From Chara braunii (taxonomy: Eukaryota; Streptophyta; Charophyceae; Charales; Characeae), in the NCBI GenBank assembly GCA_003427395.1, contig BFEA01000228.1, positions 804,720-844,054 of the forward strand: a stretch of 39,335 nucleotides of DNA. The letters are read 5' to 3'. Below the pieces are notes generated by a model that was not told the origin of the DNA, made no database searches, and worked only from the letters and a program-made list of their open reading frames with translations. Shown one piece after another: positions 1 to 11,680 of the stretch; positions within the stretch are counted from its first letter, which is position 1; each line of letters starts with the position of its first letter. The position numbers were made by a program, and so were the translations under genes.

Positions 1-72
<72 letters not shown>
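1..72. repeat. (GA)36 microsatellite
   Basis: Pure GA dinucleotide run at the window edge, so its true length is unknown. It directly abuts a repeat-family copy at 73-260. Confidence 0.98.
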
Positions 73-77
<5 letters not shown>

Positions 78-260
78 AGCATGTCAGTGGTGGGGAGCAA
101 ACGGCCAGGCGCTGACCTGCAAAAAAAAAAAGGAGTAATTTTATTGGAATACAAGAGTTTCTTTTTTTAATCCAAATAGAAAGGGTACACGTTCTATTCA
201 AATACAACGTTTACGTGTTCTATTCGAGGTGCTTTTCTATTCGAGAAAAGTGGACCCGCA
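73..260. repeat. Dispersed repeat next to (GA)n, copy 1
   Basis: Begins right after the GA run, has an internal A run (121-131), then a segment with the pattern ttttatt-gaa and several variants of attcaaatagaaaggg/ttctattc. The same order (GA run, about 50 bp, A run, ttttattcaaatagaagggt, then gagaaaagtRgac) recurs at 2879-3115. Family unknown; possibly a short retroposon or part of a larger element. Confidence 0.55.
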
Positions 261-669
261 CCGTTTCAATTTTGAAAAAGGTGGAGCGCGGCCTCCTCAG
301 CCTCTTACGGGCAGCTAGCGGTCCTACGCGGTCGTGGCCCTTGCAAGGCCCCAAAACCTCAAAATGCCCACCCTCCTGACGACCACCGACGTTGAAATTT
401 GAGTGACGTTGAAATGTCTCAGGGGGGGGGAACGCAACCCTGACGGGCTGCGAACTAACCTACCAGTACCTTTGAAACGTGTAGGACCGGTCTTGCCTTG
501 GGGAGGGAGGTCCAAAAAGGGACCCAAAGTCTTTTCTTTTTATAATATGAACCCATTTCATTACAGGTTTTGAATGAATGAGGTCGGGGACCTCACAATT
601 CACCTCGGTGTGTCTCTGGCAGCCTCAGCCAGTTTAGCTTAAAGATTTTATCTTCAAAATAATTCCTAC

Positions 670-1063
670 CTTAAACCACCAGTACTTGGCCCAGCTATCT
701 ATGCCGAGCCTGAAAACGGGCTGCGCGCCGTTTCGCGCCGACCCACCAGCGCAACAAGAAAAGAGTGTTTTGGCTGGCGGCGCCAGCCTTTGAGGGTCGG
801 TACCCCGAGCCTCGGGAAGTTGCGGGGCGTTAAAGCACCAGTACATGGGCACCTGGGCCGCGGGCCTGACACCTCAAATTCTGGAGGCACGAAATGAAAC
901 CGCGATCGCCGATCTAATTTATCAATGGCGGGCGTGGCGTTTGACGTTTCGGCCTCGTTTTCTTGTGGCGACAAGTTTCGGACTGCAAGGTTGCGGCCGT
1001 GTACCGGTGGTTTAACGACAACGCCCCGCGATCGATGTATGGGTCAAGTACTGGTGGTTTAAG
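670..1063. mobile_element. TIR element with nested inner inverted repeats (MITE-like)
   Basis: The 24-bp ends at 670-693 and 1040-1063 are reverse complements with one mismatch (cttaaaccaccagtacttg at the left). An inner pair of diverged copies of the same end lies at 829-850 and about 1000-1016, and its pairing extends outward through gcggggcg/cgccccgc (about 820-828 and 1023-1031). The outermost TTAA is palindromic, so the target duplication cannot be settled: TTAA (piggyBac-like) or a 3-bp TTA/TAA. No transposase inside. A right end of the same family occurs at 32332-32349. Confidence 0.65.
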
Positions 1064-1397
1064 TTTAACATTTAGTAACCAATAACTCCTTCGATCAAGC
1101 CTTCGTTTCCGTCCGCCCCTTTGCCCACCCTAGCCCACCCCCCTTCTATTAGGTCCTAATCTATCCTGATTCTTATTCACATACCTATAATGCGGTCTGA
1201 ACTCGGCCCAGTGCGGCTGAGAGGAACCCTTGTTCCTTGGAGACCCATAGCACTCCCCCCCCCATCCCAACGCGTTTGCAATCCACTGCAACTGCCGGAT
1301 TCTGACCTCCCCTCTCCCACGGCCCAAATCCTCCCAACAAACCAGAAGAATAACTACTACTCCCTTAACCCTGTTCGGCCTAACTCTACGTCTAAAG

Positions 1398-2010
1398 CTA
1401 CTCCGCCTGTATATTTGCCTGCAGTTCTCTGCTCCCCGACAGCCAAGGTGCTACCACGAGTTTCCCTTGTGAGATACTTGTGAGGCCTAAGTCATTTGCC
1501 CAGGTTTTTCGAAACCAAACCAGTCTCTTTTTCCTTCCCTTCTTACTGCAGCGGCGGTGCCAGTCTGCTTTGATTTCGTTTGCTAGGTGAAACTTGAAGA
1601 GTTCCAAGGCCCGCGTGTCTGTCATTGCTTCCCTGTTAAATCTTCTTAAATTTTTATCTTTCCATAATACCAGAGTATGGCTGCTCTCGAGACTTGTGCG
1701 ACATACCCCCACCCTTCCTTGGTTATTTCATCTTTTGGCACCACTCCAGATAGGACCCACCTCTCGTCTACAAATTTGTTCCTTCCAGTGATCTTTTTCC
1801 AATTGAAAAATCGCCACTTCCATCTCCTCTGTGATACTGGGCAATCCCACCACATGTGTTTCACATCTTCATATAGCCACGCCCATCTCCCACACTTGGG
1901 ATCGATGGCTACCATCCCTCTGTTGCGCAACTACATTGCAGTGGGCATCACAGGGTGCGATTGCATCCACGTCAAGGAAGCTAGCTTCTGGGATGGAATC
2001 TCCTTGAGTT
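1398..2010 (-). mobile_element. LINE (non-LTR retrotransposon) 3' coding end, degenerate
   Basis: On the minus strand two frames read the C-terminal cysteine-rich tail typical of plant LINE ORF2 (zf-RVT type). Around 1830-1930 it reads IDPKCGRW, then EDVKHMWWDCPVSQRRWKW, matching the usual DPxC..C..E.xxHxxxxCPxSxxxW pattern. Upstream, at about 1935-2000, HPVMPTAM followed by LRNRGMV resembles the LPTxxxLxxRG lead-in. A frameshift near 1660 moves the continuation into another frame (WKDKNLRRFNREAMTD, resembling the LINE pattern W..KNR..F). No reverse transcriptase core is present, so this is a fragment. LINE assignment is fairly safe; the clade is not. Confidence 0.65.
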
Positions 2011-2074
2011 ATTTCCAAAGAGCACATAGTTCTACTTCATTTGGGACCCAAAGTCTTGGAACAACAGATTTTTT

Positions 2075-2165
2075 TAAGGTTTTTTTTTACACAACCCCTT
2101 CTATTTTGGGGGGAACCAGGCCGGTTACTTATCACCACCAACCATATAAATATTTGCATCATGTT
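2075..2165. repeat. Dispersed repeat B, copy 1
   Basis: The block ccccttctattNtgggggg, then cagtgg/ccagttgcttatcaccRNcaa, recurs at 26505-26610 with roughly 80% identity by eye. It lies just upstream (plus orientation) of LINE-A. Nature unknown. Confidence 0.5.
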
Positions 2166-2776
2166 ATATGAGGAATCCACTTTTTTCTTGCATTCCCCAT
2201 CCTCTCCTCCCTCACCTCGTCCAAACCACTGGCCCTAGTGGATAGTCCTATTTACAGTTGGAAAACTCCCGTTGGTACCCAGTCGCTGCCTCATCTTGCC
2301 CTCCTTCAGGCGCTGCTTCAAGCTCAGGTAAGCAGGCGGCAGGTGCCCGGGGAAAGAGATGCTTCCTCATATTTTCCTTTTGGCCTGGTATATTCCTCCC
2401 ATTCCAATTCCTATACATTTCTTCCCTTTTTACCTTACACTTCCTCCTCCTTTCTCATATAATTTATACCAATTCTTATTCATTTTTATATTACCAGACA
2501 TTGTTTTCTCATTCCTATTCATATTTCCCAATTCCAAACTATCCTACTATACTTTAGGCCGAGGGAACCTCCCAATTGCCAGAACAACATAATTTTTTTG
2601 GCTGCCAGATTTTGAAGGTCTCACAGTGACCAATGGGTTTGACCACAAGCAGTCGGCAACTTGGTGCAAAATGTTTGAGAGCGTATAGTTTGTCTATCGA
2701 TGTGTTTGGGGAAGGGTACGGTACTAATTATGTTGTGTTTATGTTTGTCATGTTCGTTGTACACAACTCCAAGATT

Positions 2777-2893
2777 GTGTGTATGTGTGTGTGTGTATGT
2801 GTGTTTGTGTATGTGTATGTGTGTGTGTGCACGTGTGCGTGCATGTGAGAGTGAGTGCGTATGTGTATGTGTGTGCGTGAGAGAGAGAGAGAG
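2777..2893. repeat. Imperfect (GT)n tract followed by (GA)n
   Basis: Interrupted TG/GT dinucleotides (2777-2880), then GA repeats (2879-2893). Open frames across it translate to VCVCV or THTHT and are not genes. Confidence 0.95.
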
Positions 2894-3115
2894 CATTGCA
2901 ACACGCAGCGTATCAGTGACCAGCAACATAAGGGCAAACTCTAACCTAAAAAAAAAAAAAAGCTAATATTTTATTCAAATAGAAGGGTTTCTTCAAAATT
3001 CAAATAGAAGGGTTTTTCTTCGAAATTCAACTAGAAAGTACATGTTTTATATTTGAATATAACTCATATGCATCCATATGTGTTCTATTTGAAGTGTTGA
3101 GAAAAGTAGACTAAC
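2894..3115. repeat. Dispersed repeat next to (GA)n, copy 2
   Basis: Second copy of the family at 73-260: the same order of GA run, A run (2949-2961), ttttattcaaatagaagggt and gagaaaagtagac. Here the ttcaaatagaagggt motif occurs as two adjacent copies. Confidence 0.55.
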
Positions 3116-3119
3116 TTTT

Positions 3120-4105
3120 AAGTTCCAGGCCCAGGCGGGGTCGCGCGCCGTTTTTTTTTCCCCCCCCAGGAGTGCGCCCAACAACAGTCATGTGAAGCAA
3201 GGATTGCCCTCCCGCCCCACCCTTAGAAGCGCCTTCCTGCAATTTTAATACCCTTCCAATAACCAATTTGGGCGAAAGGGAATGACCGGTATAATGAACG
3301 ACGAAAATACGTTGAAGGTATAAACGCTACCGTATGGGTTGCGAATTATCCTACTTTTCTTTGTCGTGTACGAAATCAATATTTTCCTTTATCTCAAATG
3401 CGGATTTTATGTTTGAGAACCAAAAACTCTGACACAAGCCCTAAGTACTTCAAAATGAAGGTCCAATAGGATTTTGAGTCAAACTTTGTATTTCAATTGT
3501 CTACCATGGGGTTGTGAAGAACGCAGCCATAAGGGTTTATGTTTCTTTGCTTTTTTTTGTTTGAGAGAGAGAGAGAATGCGATCCCCTTCATTGTAGCCT
3601 TTGGGCTGTGAATTCCGAGTCTGGCACAACGAGCTAAAACAATGGGGGCCTACAAGTAGCCGTGGGGAGAAATATGCATTTTTTTTAACCCGAAATTTGT
3701 TTATGTTTATTTTTAATTAATTTCTATTTTTGAAATATCATTGCTCAGTTTTTGTCCCTCACTTTCCTCTTTTTTTTTCAATATTATTTTGATTACCAAC
3801 AACTGTCAAAACAGACGCTCTTGATATTTCGCAAACAAGTTGTCGCCTTCCACAAAAATTCACGGCACCTTGAACAGATGCGGCAACCCACTATACCGCT
3901 GTCGTACCAAATACCCTTACAATGGTATTTGGCGTGCTTTCTGCAAGTCACACCAATGCAACATCGTCTGTTTGACGACACGCGTGTGGGAGGAAGTTTA
4001 GGTCGTCGCCCACGTGAGTAGCGCGCGCGAGGTATCAACCGCGAGGCACAACTATGCGCGGCCTAGGTGTACGTGTCGTCGCAGATCAGCGGAACGCGCA
4101 GCCCC
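3120..4105. other. No recognisable gene
   Basis: AT-rich sequence with homopolymer runs and a short (GA) run near 3565. The open frames here, the longest at 3752-4021, show no domain or coding character I recognise. Confidence 0.6.
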
Positions 4106-4111
4106 TAACCC

Positions 4112-4113
4112 CC

Positions 4114-4151
<38 letters not shown>

Positions 4152-4152
4152 T
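4112..4152. repeat. (TTA)n microsatellite
   Basis: Perfect TTA/ATT trinucleotide tract, followed by a degenerate ATT/TTTTA-rich stretch to about 4225. Confidence 0.95.
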
Positions 4153-4225
4153 TATGTCCCCTCGCGTTGTTCTTATTTTTATGATTCTTATTTTTATTAT
4201 TATTATTCCTAATTTTATTTTTACA

Positions 4226-5160
4226 AATGCCTTTGACCCGGTGATCGGTTCCGAGGCCGATGTCGAGACCAACGGGCCTGGCCCAGTTGCTACGTTGCCA
4301 GACACAGGGTGTCGTCAAAAATCCTACATCCTATCATCGTCGAAATACGGACCGAAGAGATCAACGGACGTTGGAGTGGTGGGGTCCGTGGTTGCGGCTT
4401 CTTTCGTTTCCCAATTGGAGAGCGCCGATAACTTAAAAAGTGGAAGGGAATTGGAGAACATTTCGAGTGAGCCTGTGGAGCTGCAACCCAAGGGTGGCAG
4501 GGGTGTGGCGGGGTCACCGTCCACCGCCCACGGTCTGATGTGAGAGGCTTGAGTGTGAGCATCCCCGACCCCAAGGCCCGTCGAGGAGTGGTCTGAGAGG
4601 GAACTCTCAGGGGGCACCAGTGGGAGGCTGCCGCAGTGTTGGTTGTACGACACGGTTGTCCCAGCGGTTGTTCCATAGGAACCCTCTCCACTTCGGGCCT
4701 TCAAAGTTCTCATTTGAATATTTGCTACTACCACCGAGACTTGCACTAGGTCCCGCCTCACCTAACTCGAGCTGCGGGCGTACACAGTGGGCCTACGTTC
4801 TCCACTGCCAGTGCGTACCTCGTCGGAGCCGCCTCTGCGGCCAAAGGGAAGGTCGGGCATAGGCGGGGCGTTGCAACACCATCGATTGGGGCTGATCGAT
4901 CCGACAGTTGAGTTGTTACACAGTCAGTGGATCTCAACTTCCATAATTGGTGCCTCGCAGTCTGTATCGGTCCACACCGCTTGCTGTGTCTGCGTTAGAG
5001 CGCAGTTGGGCGTCGGCAGTAAGGCTGGCGATCGGGAAGGCGAAGCGAAAGGAGAGGGAGCAGGGAGGCAGCGAAAGGTGGGGATGAATTAGGGCGCGAT
5101 CTCGCGCCGGGTCCATTCATGGAGTGGAGATGGTGGGGAAAAAAAATAGGTGAGCGTGGC
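4226..5160. other. No recognisable gene
   Basis: GC-balanced sequence with overlapping open frames on both strands (for example 4154-4543 plus and 4324-4761 minus). None shows a known motif, and the two strands look equally open, so no gene is called. Confidence 0.5.
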
Positions 5161-5162
5161 TG

Positions 5163-5510
5163 AAGGATGCAGAACTCGCTCGTTCCTTAGCGAAATCGGG
5201 CGAGTGAAGAAGGGAGTTTGGGGTTTTAGCCCCGGTCGAGTGCAATGGCGGGGTTAGATTGGCAAGAGAGTTAGTGTTTAGGGGGCTAGAGTAGAAAAGT
5301 GTTGCGCAGGGGATGGTGGAAGCTGGCTATGTCGAATGAAAGAAATAGAGATAACTCACTCGATTCTTCATGAAATCGAGTGAGTGACGATGCGAGGGTG
5401 AGGTTTTAGAGTACGGCGAACCAGTTGGTGGAGTTAGATTTAGGAGAGGAGTGTTAGTTTTTGATAAATAGAGTTGCACGGAGGTGTTGAGAAGCGGATA
5501 TGGCAGGGAG
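5163..5510. repeat. Tandem duplication (about 180 bp, 2 copies), each carrying a hairpin
   Basis: Copy 1 starts at about 5170 and copy 2 at about 5350. They share aactcRctcg, an aaatcg-gagtga block, a gaggttttag/ggggttttag block and a gttagattNgNNaga block. Each copy has an inverted repeat: actcgctcg (5174-5182) with cgggcgagt (5197-5205), and actcactcgatt (5354-5365) with aatcgagtgagt (5374-5385). One stem position is G:C in copy 1 and A:T in copy 2. Confidence 0.6.
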
Positions 5511-8500
5511 CGAAAATTCGCATATCACGGTCAATTTTTTACCAATTTTGTCGATCTAAAAGCCTGTACTGAAGGTTTGGGGCATTGCGAATTCGATGGC
5601 GGTGTCGGATCTGACGATGGGGCAGTGTCTTCGGTGCTACGGTGTACAGGGGCTGCCTGTGGAAAAGAATGTTCTGAAATAGAAATGTATCTTCTAATGA
5701 TTTGTTGGAAGATACATTCCCATTTTGCACATTTGGTGAGTAGTGGAGCGTGGTCCATTGATGCATGCCCCTGATCGTTATCGCTACTGCTGGCAACGGG
5801 ATCGTGGTGTGGGTCGCCACCACCGAGATTGCTGCTGGTCACCCTCACTGACCTCGAAATCGTGCTCGTCGCCACCGCTCTTACAATTACGCCCCTCGTC
5901 ATGATTGGAAGCACTCTTGGTTTTTGCAGTGCTGTTCATCTGCCTGGCGATACTGTTCCTTGGCTTAGCAATACGGTTCGCCGATTTGTTGTCGTGATTA
6001 CCGTCCTCCCGATTTAGCCGATTGCCGCCTTCACCAGTGTACGCGAGGATTCGAGGTCCCTGTTCGAGGAGGAGTTGCCGCTCACTTTCATTCGTGATCT
6101 TTCTCCTTCTCACTTGAACGAACCTGGCCAAGTCGATGGCCAAGTACATTCATACACTAGGAGTAGAGAGAGAGAGCAGTGAGTGTTTGGCTGTCCTGAG
6201 TACCTTGGGCCCGTCTGTATCTGACCAAGGTAGGGGGGACGTATTCGATGAAGGCAGGGGAGCGAGGTAGAGAAGGAATCGACGCCGACAGGCTAAGTGA
6301 AGAAGAAGGCAAAGTAGAGAAGAGAGAGAGGAAGTAAGAGGAAGAGCCCTGCATACGTATGATTGGTGGTGATGAGAGTAAGCTCTCTTTGACATTTAGA
6401 TTCGGTGCCTCGGTTCTTCCACTGGTGAAGTGATGTCTCGGTTTTTTCGCTGGCGAAGTGATTTGTCTGCTCGATTATGGTAACGAACCAGACTTCAACC
6501 TGCTAAATAACTATACAGAGACCTTTTCTTGTGGTCAGTTTCAAGGAGGGACTGATGGATGACTAGCCAGCAGAAAGGCAAGGATTGACAGATTGGGAGC
6601 TCTTTCCTGATTCTATGGGTGTTGTTGTTGCTATTGCCAACTACGACGAACCAAGGTTGTGGTTCCTCCATCCCGGTATAACTATTGTGTTCGACTGTAG
6701 AAACTCTGGTTGTGGCAGCCCATTTGTTACAAGTTAACGCGAGCATTTGAAGAGGAGCTCAACAAGAGCAGGGATTTTGCGTGAAGCAAAGAGAGGAGAG
6801 AAGAGCGAACTTACCCATCTGTCGGGGTTGTGCGGTATGCCAACGAAGAAGAACGGGAGAGCATAGAAGTAGAAGGTGAAGAGATTTTGAGCTCACTGTC
6901 GTGACACAGCGCATTTTCGAGTTGTTGTAAGTGCCATCAGGTGTTGCTGCCAGACTTTGGCTATTGCCACAGTGAGGGGCAACATAGTGTTGATAACTGT
7001 TGCTATATTTGTTGCCACAAACCCAGCCACGAGCATCTGCTATGCAGCGGTGGCGTATTTTGTTGAGCACTTATTGAGCATTTGCCTTGCTTCACCGAGG
7101 TTGCATGGTGCGTTGTCAGGTGGCTGCGGAACACTGTGGCACGTTGTTTTTGCTGTGTTTCGTTATTGTATTTTTCACCCCACCTTCTCTTGCCAATTTG
7201 TTATGCACAGGTTACTACAACTGTTGTGCATCGTCACTCGGAAACTGTTGTGCCTTTTATTAACTGTGTGTGACCATATCTGTCGTGAAGCCGCTGCGCC
7301 CGTGGAGGGATTGTGAGTTGCATTTTAGTGGATGATTGTGCACTGCTGGTGTACTTTGCGGTAGTGCGTTATGGTGACGACTGCCGTTTTTGCGGCCGAG
7401 TATGCATAGTTGACTGCTACTGCCCCTCGCTTTGCCCTTGCTTCAACCATCGTGGTACTTGGCTGCTGCGCATGGTTGTTGTGAGTGTCAATTCACTAAA
7501 GTTACCATATCAAGACTGTGTTTCAGATAGAGCATAGGGGTGTAGTCTACTTGAAAGTGGTCATCCTAGGCTGCATTGCTCCACTTTAGTCAGAGGTTGG
7601 GGGCGATGGTTTGAAGGTGGTATCAGGCTTCCACAAGGAGATCACTGCAGTTATTTAGAGGGCCGTCAGCAGGGCGACGGTTCGGACTGTGACTTCGGCT
7701 TGACCATCTCATTGGGACTTTTGACTGCCATTGCGGGTCCCTCAGGCCTTTGAAGGTTTCAAGGCCCTCTCACGCGAGTCTGGGTGCACCTCTCTTGGAT
7801 CTGAGAGACTTAATGATTCTATCTTCCGCCCTTCTTACTCTCGGTCTAGTCTATTGGTTCCGAGAGGACAACGGCGAGCGGTATTGCAACCCGTAATTCA
7901 TGCCAAGGCCTCTATGGGAGGTTGCCCCACCAATTGCGGGAGCTCTGCCGGAACCTAGGCGAGGTTCTGGAGGCAGGTAACTGAGTGGCAAATCATCATC
8001 TCGTTCTATAAACCTAGTTAGAACCCTTACTTGTACATCCTTTTATAGTTCACTTAATATAGTGCATGCATCCCTATTGATTTCACGTCCGACTTCCGGG
8101 AATTAAATAAGAGCTAAGTAAAGGAATGTATGCGCAAACTTAATTTCATTTTTTTTGTTTATTTGAAGTCAGATTGTAAAAGGGTTTTGCATCGGGGGAA
8201 GGCGGGAGGAATGTGGTTTTGCTTGCGACTGTCCGGGTCAACCAAAGGTTAGGCATTGTTTCTAAGTTGAATGGGCCAGTGCTATGTTTATTTTTGACTG
8301 CCTGGAGGACCAGACAATTGTTCCTAAGTTGATGTGTTTTCGAATGTAGCACAGGAAATGCCACGTGGCATGTCGTGTGAGCAGTGCGAGGGGTGTTTGT
8401 TTTTCAAATTGTTTTTTTGAATGTCTTCACATCGCGAGGGTGCTGAAGCCCATGTTCTTTTTCTATAGTGGGCCGGCAAAGCGCTCGTGTCATCGTGATT

Positions 8501-8635
8501 GCTTTCGTTTGATCGGAACCGTTACAGGGATTCGTTCACTGTTTTCGGATTTCCATAATTTGAGCTTCTTCGTTTTCGAGGCTTTTGTGCGTTACGTCCC
8601 TGTCTGTTCTTGCTGCGATTTCATGGTTGTGCCCC
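5511..8635. other. Long stretch without a recognisable gene
   Basis: About 3.1 kb. Minus-strand open frames at 5531-5914 and 5784-6149, and plus-strand frames at 6957-7316, 7313-7537 and 7731-7958, are the longest. I see no domain, signal or splice structure in them. The 6900-7500 part is rich in gttg/caac and reads hydrophobic on the plus strand and Gln/Asn-rich on the minus strand. It may be old transposon sequence. Confidence 0.5.
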
Positions 8636-8641
8636 CCCCCC

Positions 8642-8664
8642 CAACACACACACACGCACAAAGA

Positions 8665-8746
<82 letters not shown>
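8642..8746. repeat. Compound (CA)n-(GA)n microsatellite
   Basis: Short CA repeats (8643-8660) followed by a GA tract from about 8667 to 8746, preceded by a C run. Confidence 0.95.
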
Positions 8747-8749
<3 letters not shown>

Positions 8750-8912
8750 ATTTCATCATGGTTGGAAATCAAACTCTCCCTGTCTTGTGAATGACAGTAA
8801 AACAAAACAAAATTAAATAGAATACAATAACATTAAATAAAGAGGACCAACAACAAATGAAGCAACATCTACTTCGTGGATGGGGCAGACGACCATCAAC
8901 GTGCCCAAGGGT

Positions 8913-10269
8913 TCAGTCGCGAACGCGCGTGTGATGCCACACGTGCGTGACGAGGCTCTCGCTCAATTCCTTCCCCAAATCTATAGCACATGCAGCGTCC
9001 TCTTCCAGCGGAGGTGGGACAAAAGCCGGATGGTTTTGTCTGCGAGGTCGTCGACGTGGATGCCGACTCTCTGCATCGGATCCATCAATGTCGTTTTCGT
9101 CAGAAAGCAGGCCGGGATCCATCTGCACCCTTTCATCCACCATAATGTTGTGGAGTATGCAGATCTCTAAAAACTCTTTGCAAATTGTTTTCAAGTTACC
9201 GATCTGCCTCGTGATGATGTTACACCACACATTCTTCAACATGCCAATGTGCACTCTATGCACGACCTCACAGAGGTGTGGAAGTCGTCGTATACCGCTT
9301 CAGCCGCAGTTCTGCTGTCGCCCCCGACTGGAGTCATGATCCAAGCCAATCGCTCTTCCATCCCGAAGCAATTCCCCACCCGTGCCGAAAACTCCCTCAC
9401 CTCGGTGCGCCCGCCTATAAAGTGGAGACATTCAGAGCCCGACCATCGTGAACTGACCTCGACACACCCACGTACACACTCACAATCTTGCATTCTTGGT
9501 CGCATACCACTTGTGCCACGATAGAGAATTGCCCGTTCCGATCATAGAAACACTCCCCCCTGAGGTTTCTCGGCTTCTCCAAGGACACGTGGGTGCAATC
9601 AATCGCTCCCACACACCTGGGGAAGCCTTTGTGATGGAAAGCATCCATCGTCTCTTGGAGCTTCTGGTATGTAGGAAACCGTAGCAGATGCCCGTACTCC
9701 CTGATGAGTGCATCTGCAACATCCTCATTGCTCCGAAGAGCAGTGGCCAAACCCAATCCGAGGGAGTGGGCGGACCGTCTATAGTAACCGCCCGTCGCCC
9801 ATCGCAGAAGCACGCATGCAAACTTCTGCGCTGCCGGCACAGGCTGTCTCCAGTTCGTAGACTGACGTTGGATGTGTGGAGCGATGCGCTTGAGGACTTC
9901 GTGGAACAGCGGTCGAGGAAGCATGCAGAAGCATCGGAAAACTTTCTCGTGCCTGCCCCCCTCTCTCTGAAGATCCGTTCACACCCCGTCACTACGTTCC
10001 AACACCTAAACCTGGCTACGAGCATCCATGCGATGAACGAAAGTACACGCGGCCATATCCGCCACTGCCAGTCCATGCATCACCGCGCCCGTGAGAAGCA
10101 ACAGGGCCGACGACACACCGGGCACGCACGCTGGCAAAGCATTGGCCGCTTGCAGGACAGCCATCGCCGCAACTTTCCTTTGGTTCATCCACTGCAGAAG
10201 GGTGAAGACCATGAGGAATGCGGAGTCGTCCCAATCGCCGCCGTTGGTTGTCACCGGGACGACAACCAT
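8913..10269 (-). mobile_element. PIF/Harbinger-type transposase remnant (DDE superfamily)
   Basis: Three overlapping minus-strand frames read one transposase. Frame 1 (9924-9415) has the lead-in VFRCFCMLPRPLFHEVLK, then the first catalytic block CVGAIDCTHVSLEKP, then YDRNGQFSIVAQVVCD and SRSVHDGRAL with the second catalytic Asp. Frame 2 (9505-9236) continues with VGNCFGMEERLAWIMTPVGG. The HARBI1-like family normally has GDxxY..xPWLMTP here, so the third acidic position appears to be Asn. Frame 3 (9263-8913) gives GMLKNVWCNIITRQI, then CILHNIMVDERV, the usual ACxxLHN end. Frames 9415-9505 and 9236-9263 overlap, consistent with two frameshifts. A weak N-terminal part (Leu/Ala-rich, 10269-10006) precedes it in another frame. 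The element is inactive. I did not find its TIRs, nor the Myb-like second ORF usual for autonomous Harbinger elements. Confidence 0.8.
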
Positions 10270-10299
10270 GACGAAAATCGTGCAGTGGCCACAACCCCG

Positions 10300-10850
10300 A
10301 AGAAGTTGACGGCTTCCCTGTCACCACCGTGCACAACCAAATCCCACGTTCAATCACAGAGGGTGGGAAACGGCGATGGCGATGCGAGCGAGAGAACACT
10401 GTTGCCGCTCATGGGCAACTGTTGTCCAGCATCAGGAACCCCAGATGTATTGGTTGGCTGCCAACGGTCACTTCGACTGTGCAGTACCAGAGTCGGTTTC
10501 CGCACCAACGGAACTTGACACCCCCACAGGCCTTCGAACCCGTTTCGTGCCGCACTAGGTCCCGCACGTGCCGCCTCGTGTCACCCACATCCACGGGCAC
10601 GCCCATTTCCTGAGGTCCAGCCACGACCTCCTGGACAGCAACAACTTTCCTTTTTTGGACATCACCCACGAAACTTTCCTTTTACGGAAAAAAACTACCG
10701 CTTTACCGCAAAACGCACTCGGCGGTGTGGTCCCGGAAAAACACTTTTCCAACTTTCCAAAAAAACTTGCCCGCTTTTTGTGGCCACACGTCTTTTCCAG
10801 CCGCACCGCAGTGGGGTCCACCCGAGAGTCATTTTCAACGTTGTTTCTAC
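10300..10850. other. No recognisable gene
   Basis: Sequence between the Harbinger remnant and the foldback region. It contains A/T homopolymer patches (10640-10780) and open frames with no motif I recognise. It may include the 5' part of the Harbinger element. Confidence 0.4.
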
Positions 10851-10854
10851 CGGT

Positions 10855-11430
10855 CCTTCATAGGGGTTTGTGGCCTCGTTCCACACCACTCGAAACTCAA
10901 CGGTTTCTTGCCCAACACCGTTCCATGGTGCCCTTGAGTTTTGCTAATCACTGGCGGGACGTCATTAGGTTCTTGGGATTAGCAAACGGGCGGGAAACTC
11001 TCAAGGGCGGCTCAAGTGCAGCCCAGGCAAACTAGGTGATTTCTCAAATGACCTCTCGGGCCACACTTGAGCTGCCCTTGAGAAGTGTGCAAGCGAGTGG
11101 CACGAGGTGGTTTCAGGTATGTGTAGAACACCCCGATGTTTTTTTTCCCCCCGTTTATTCTCCTTTTTCTAACGCCATTGTCCTGGTTGAACCTCTCCCG
11201 AGCTGTTCCCGCTCATTTCAAGGGCGGACTCCAGGGTTGAGTGGAAGGGTGCCAGCTTCTGTCCTGGTTGAACCTCTCCGGAGCTGTTCCCGCTCATTTC
11301 AAGGGCGGACTCCAGGGTTGAGTGGAAGGGTGCCAGCTTCAAGTATTTTTTAATGACATTTACGGTGAACCGTGGCTCAAGTGCACACTCGAGTTTCAAG
11401 TGAAGTGCAGTGGTGTGGAATGAGGCCCTT
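10855..11430. mobile_element. Inverted-repeat-bounded (foldback, MITE-like) region
   Basis: ggcctcgttccacaccact (about 10871-10890) pairs with agtggtgtggaatgaggcc (about 11408-11426). Inside are further inverted pairs, such as gcccttgag...tgctaat (10930-10955) with attagca...ctcaagggc (10978-11010), and many cttgag/ctcaag motifs. No protein is recognisable. The exact ends are uncertain. Confidence 0.45.
11180..11341. repeat. 81-bp tandem duplication (2 copies)
   Basis: 11180-11260 and 11261-11341 are nearly identical (unit starts gtcctggttgaacctct; one clear mismatch, cccg versus ccgg). The unit length is a multiple of three, so any frame crossing it repeats a 27-residue block; no real protein is inferred. 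Confidence 0.9.
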
Positions 11431-11604
11431 CGTCCTTTTTTCGTGTAGGCCACATGGATGGAATATAGCTGGCAGTATGGGGCAGAAAGACGCGCTGGTT
11501 TCTTGTTTTTCTGGTGTCAGGCCGCAATAAAGGCTGGAAAAAGGAGGCTTGGACGGACTGGTGGTTTATCCTCTGGGGCATCTTGCTGTGACAGTGGGAG
11601 GAGG

Positions 11605-11680
11605 CCTGAGCTAATTGGTTGTCAGCATCAGCAGTCAATTTTATGGATGTGTCTTGACAGTTAACAACCAATTGGCTATA
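11605..11680. repeat. Short inverted repeat
   Basis: ctaattggttgtca (11609-11622) pairs with tgac-aacaaccaattggct (about 11657-11680), with about 35 bp between. Could be a small MITE remnant. Confidence 0.45.

Noticed and set aside
8365-8805. Open frames through the (CA)n(GA)n tract near 8.6 kb
   Set aside because: Low-complexity translation (RERER or SLSLS) only.
9480-10076. 198-residue minus-strand frame overlapping the Harbinger transposase
   Set aside because: Shadow frame; the DDE motifs lie in the other frame.
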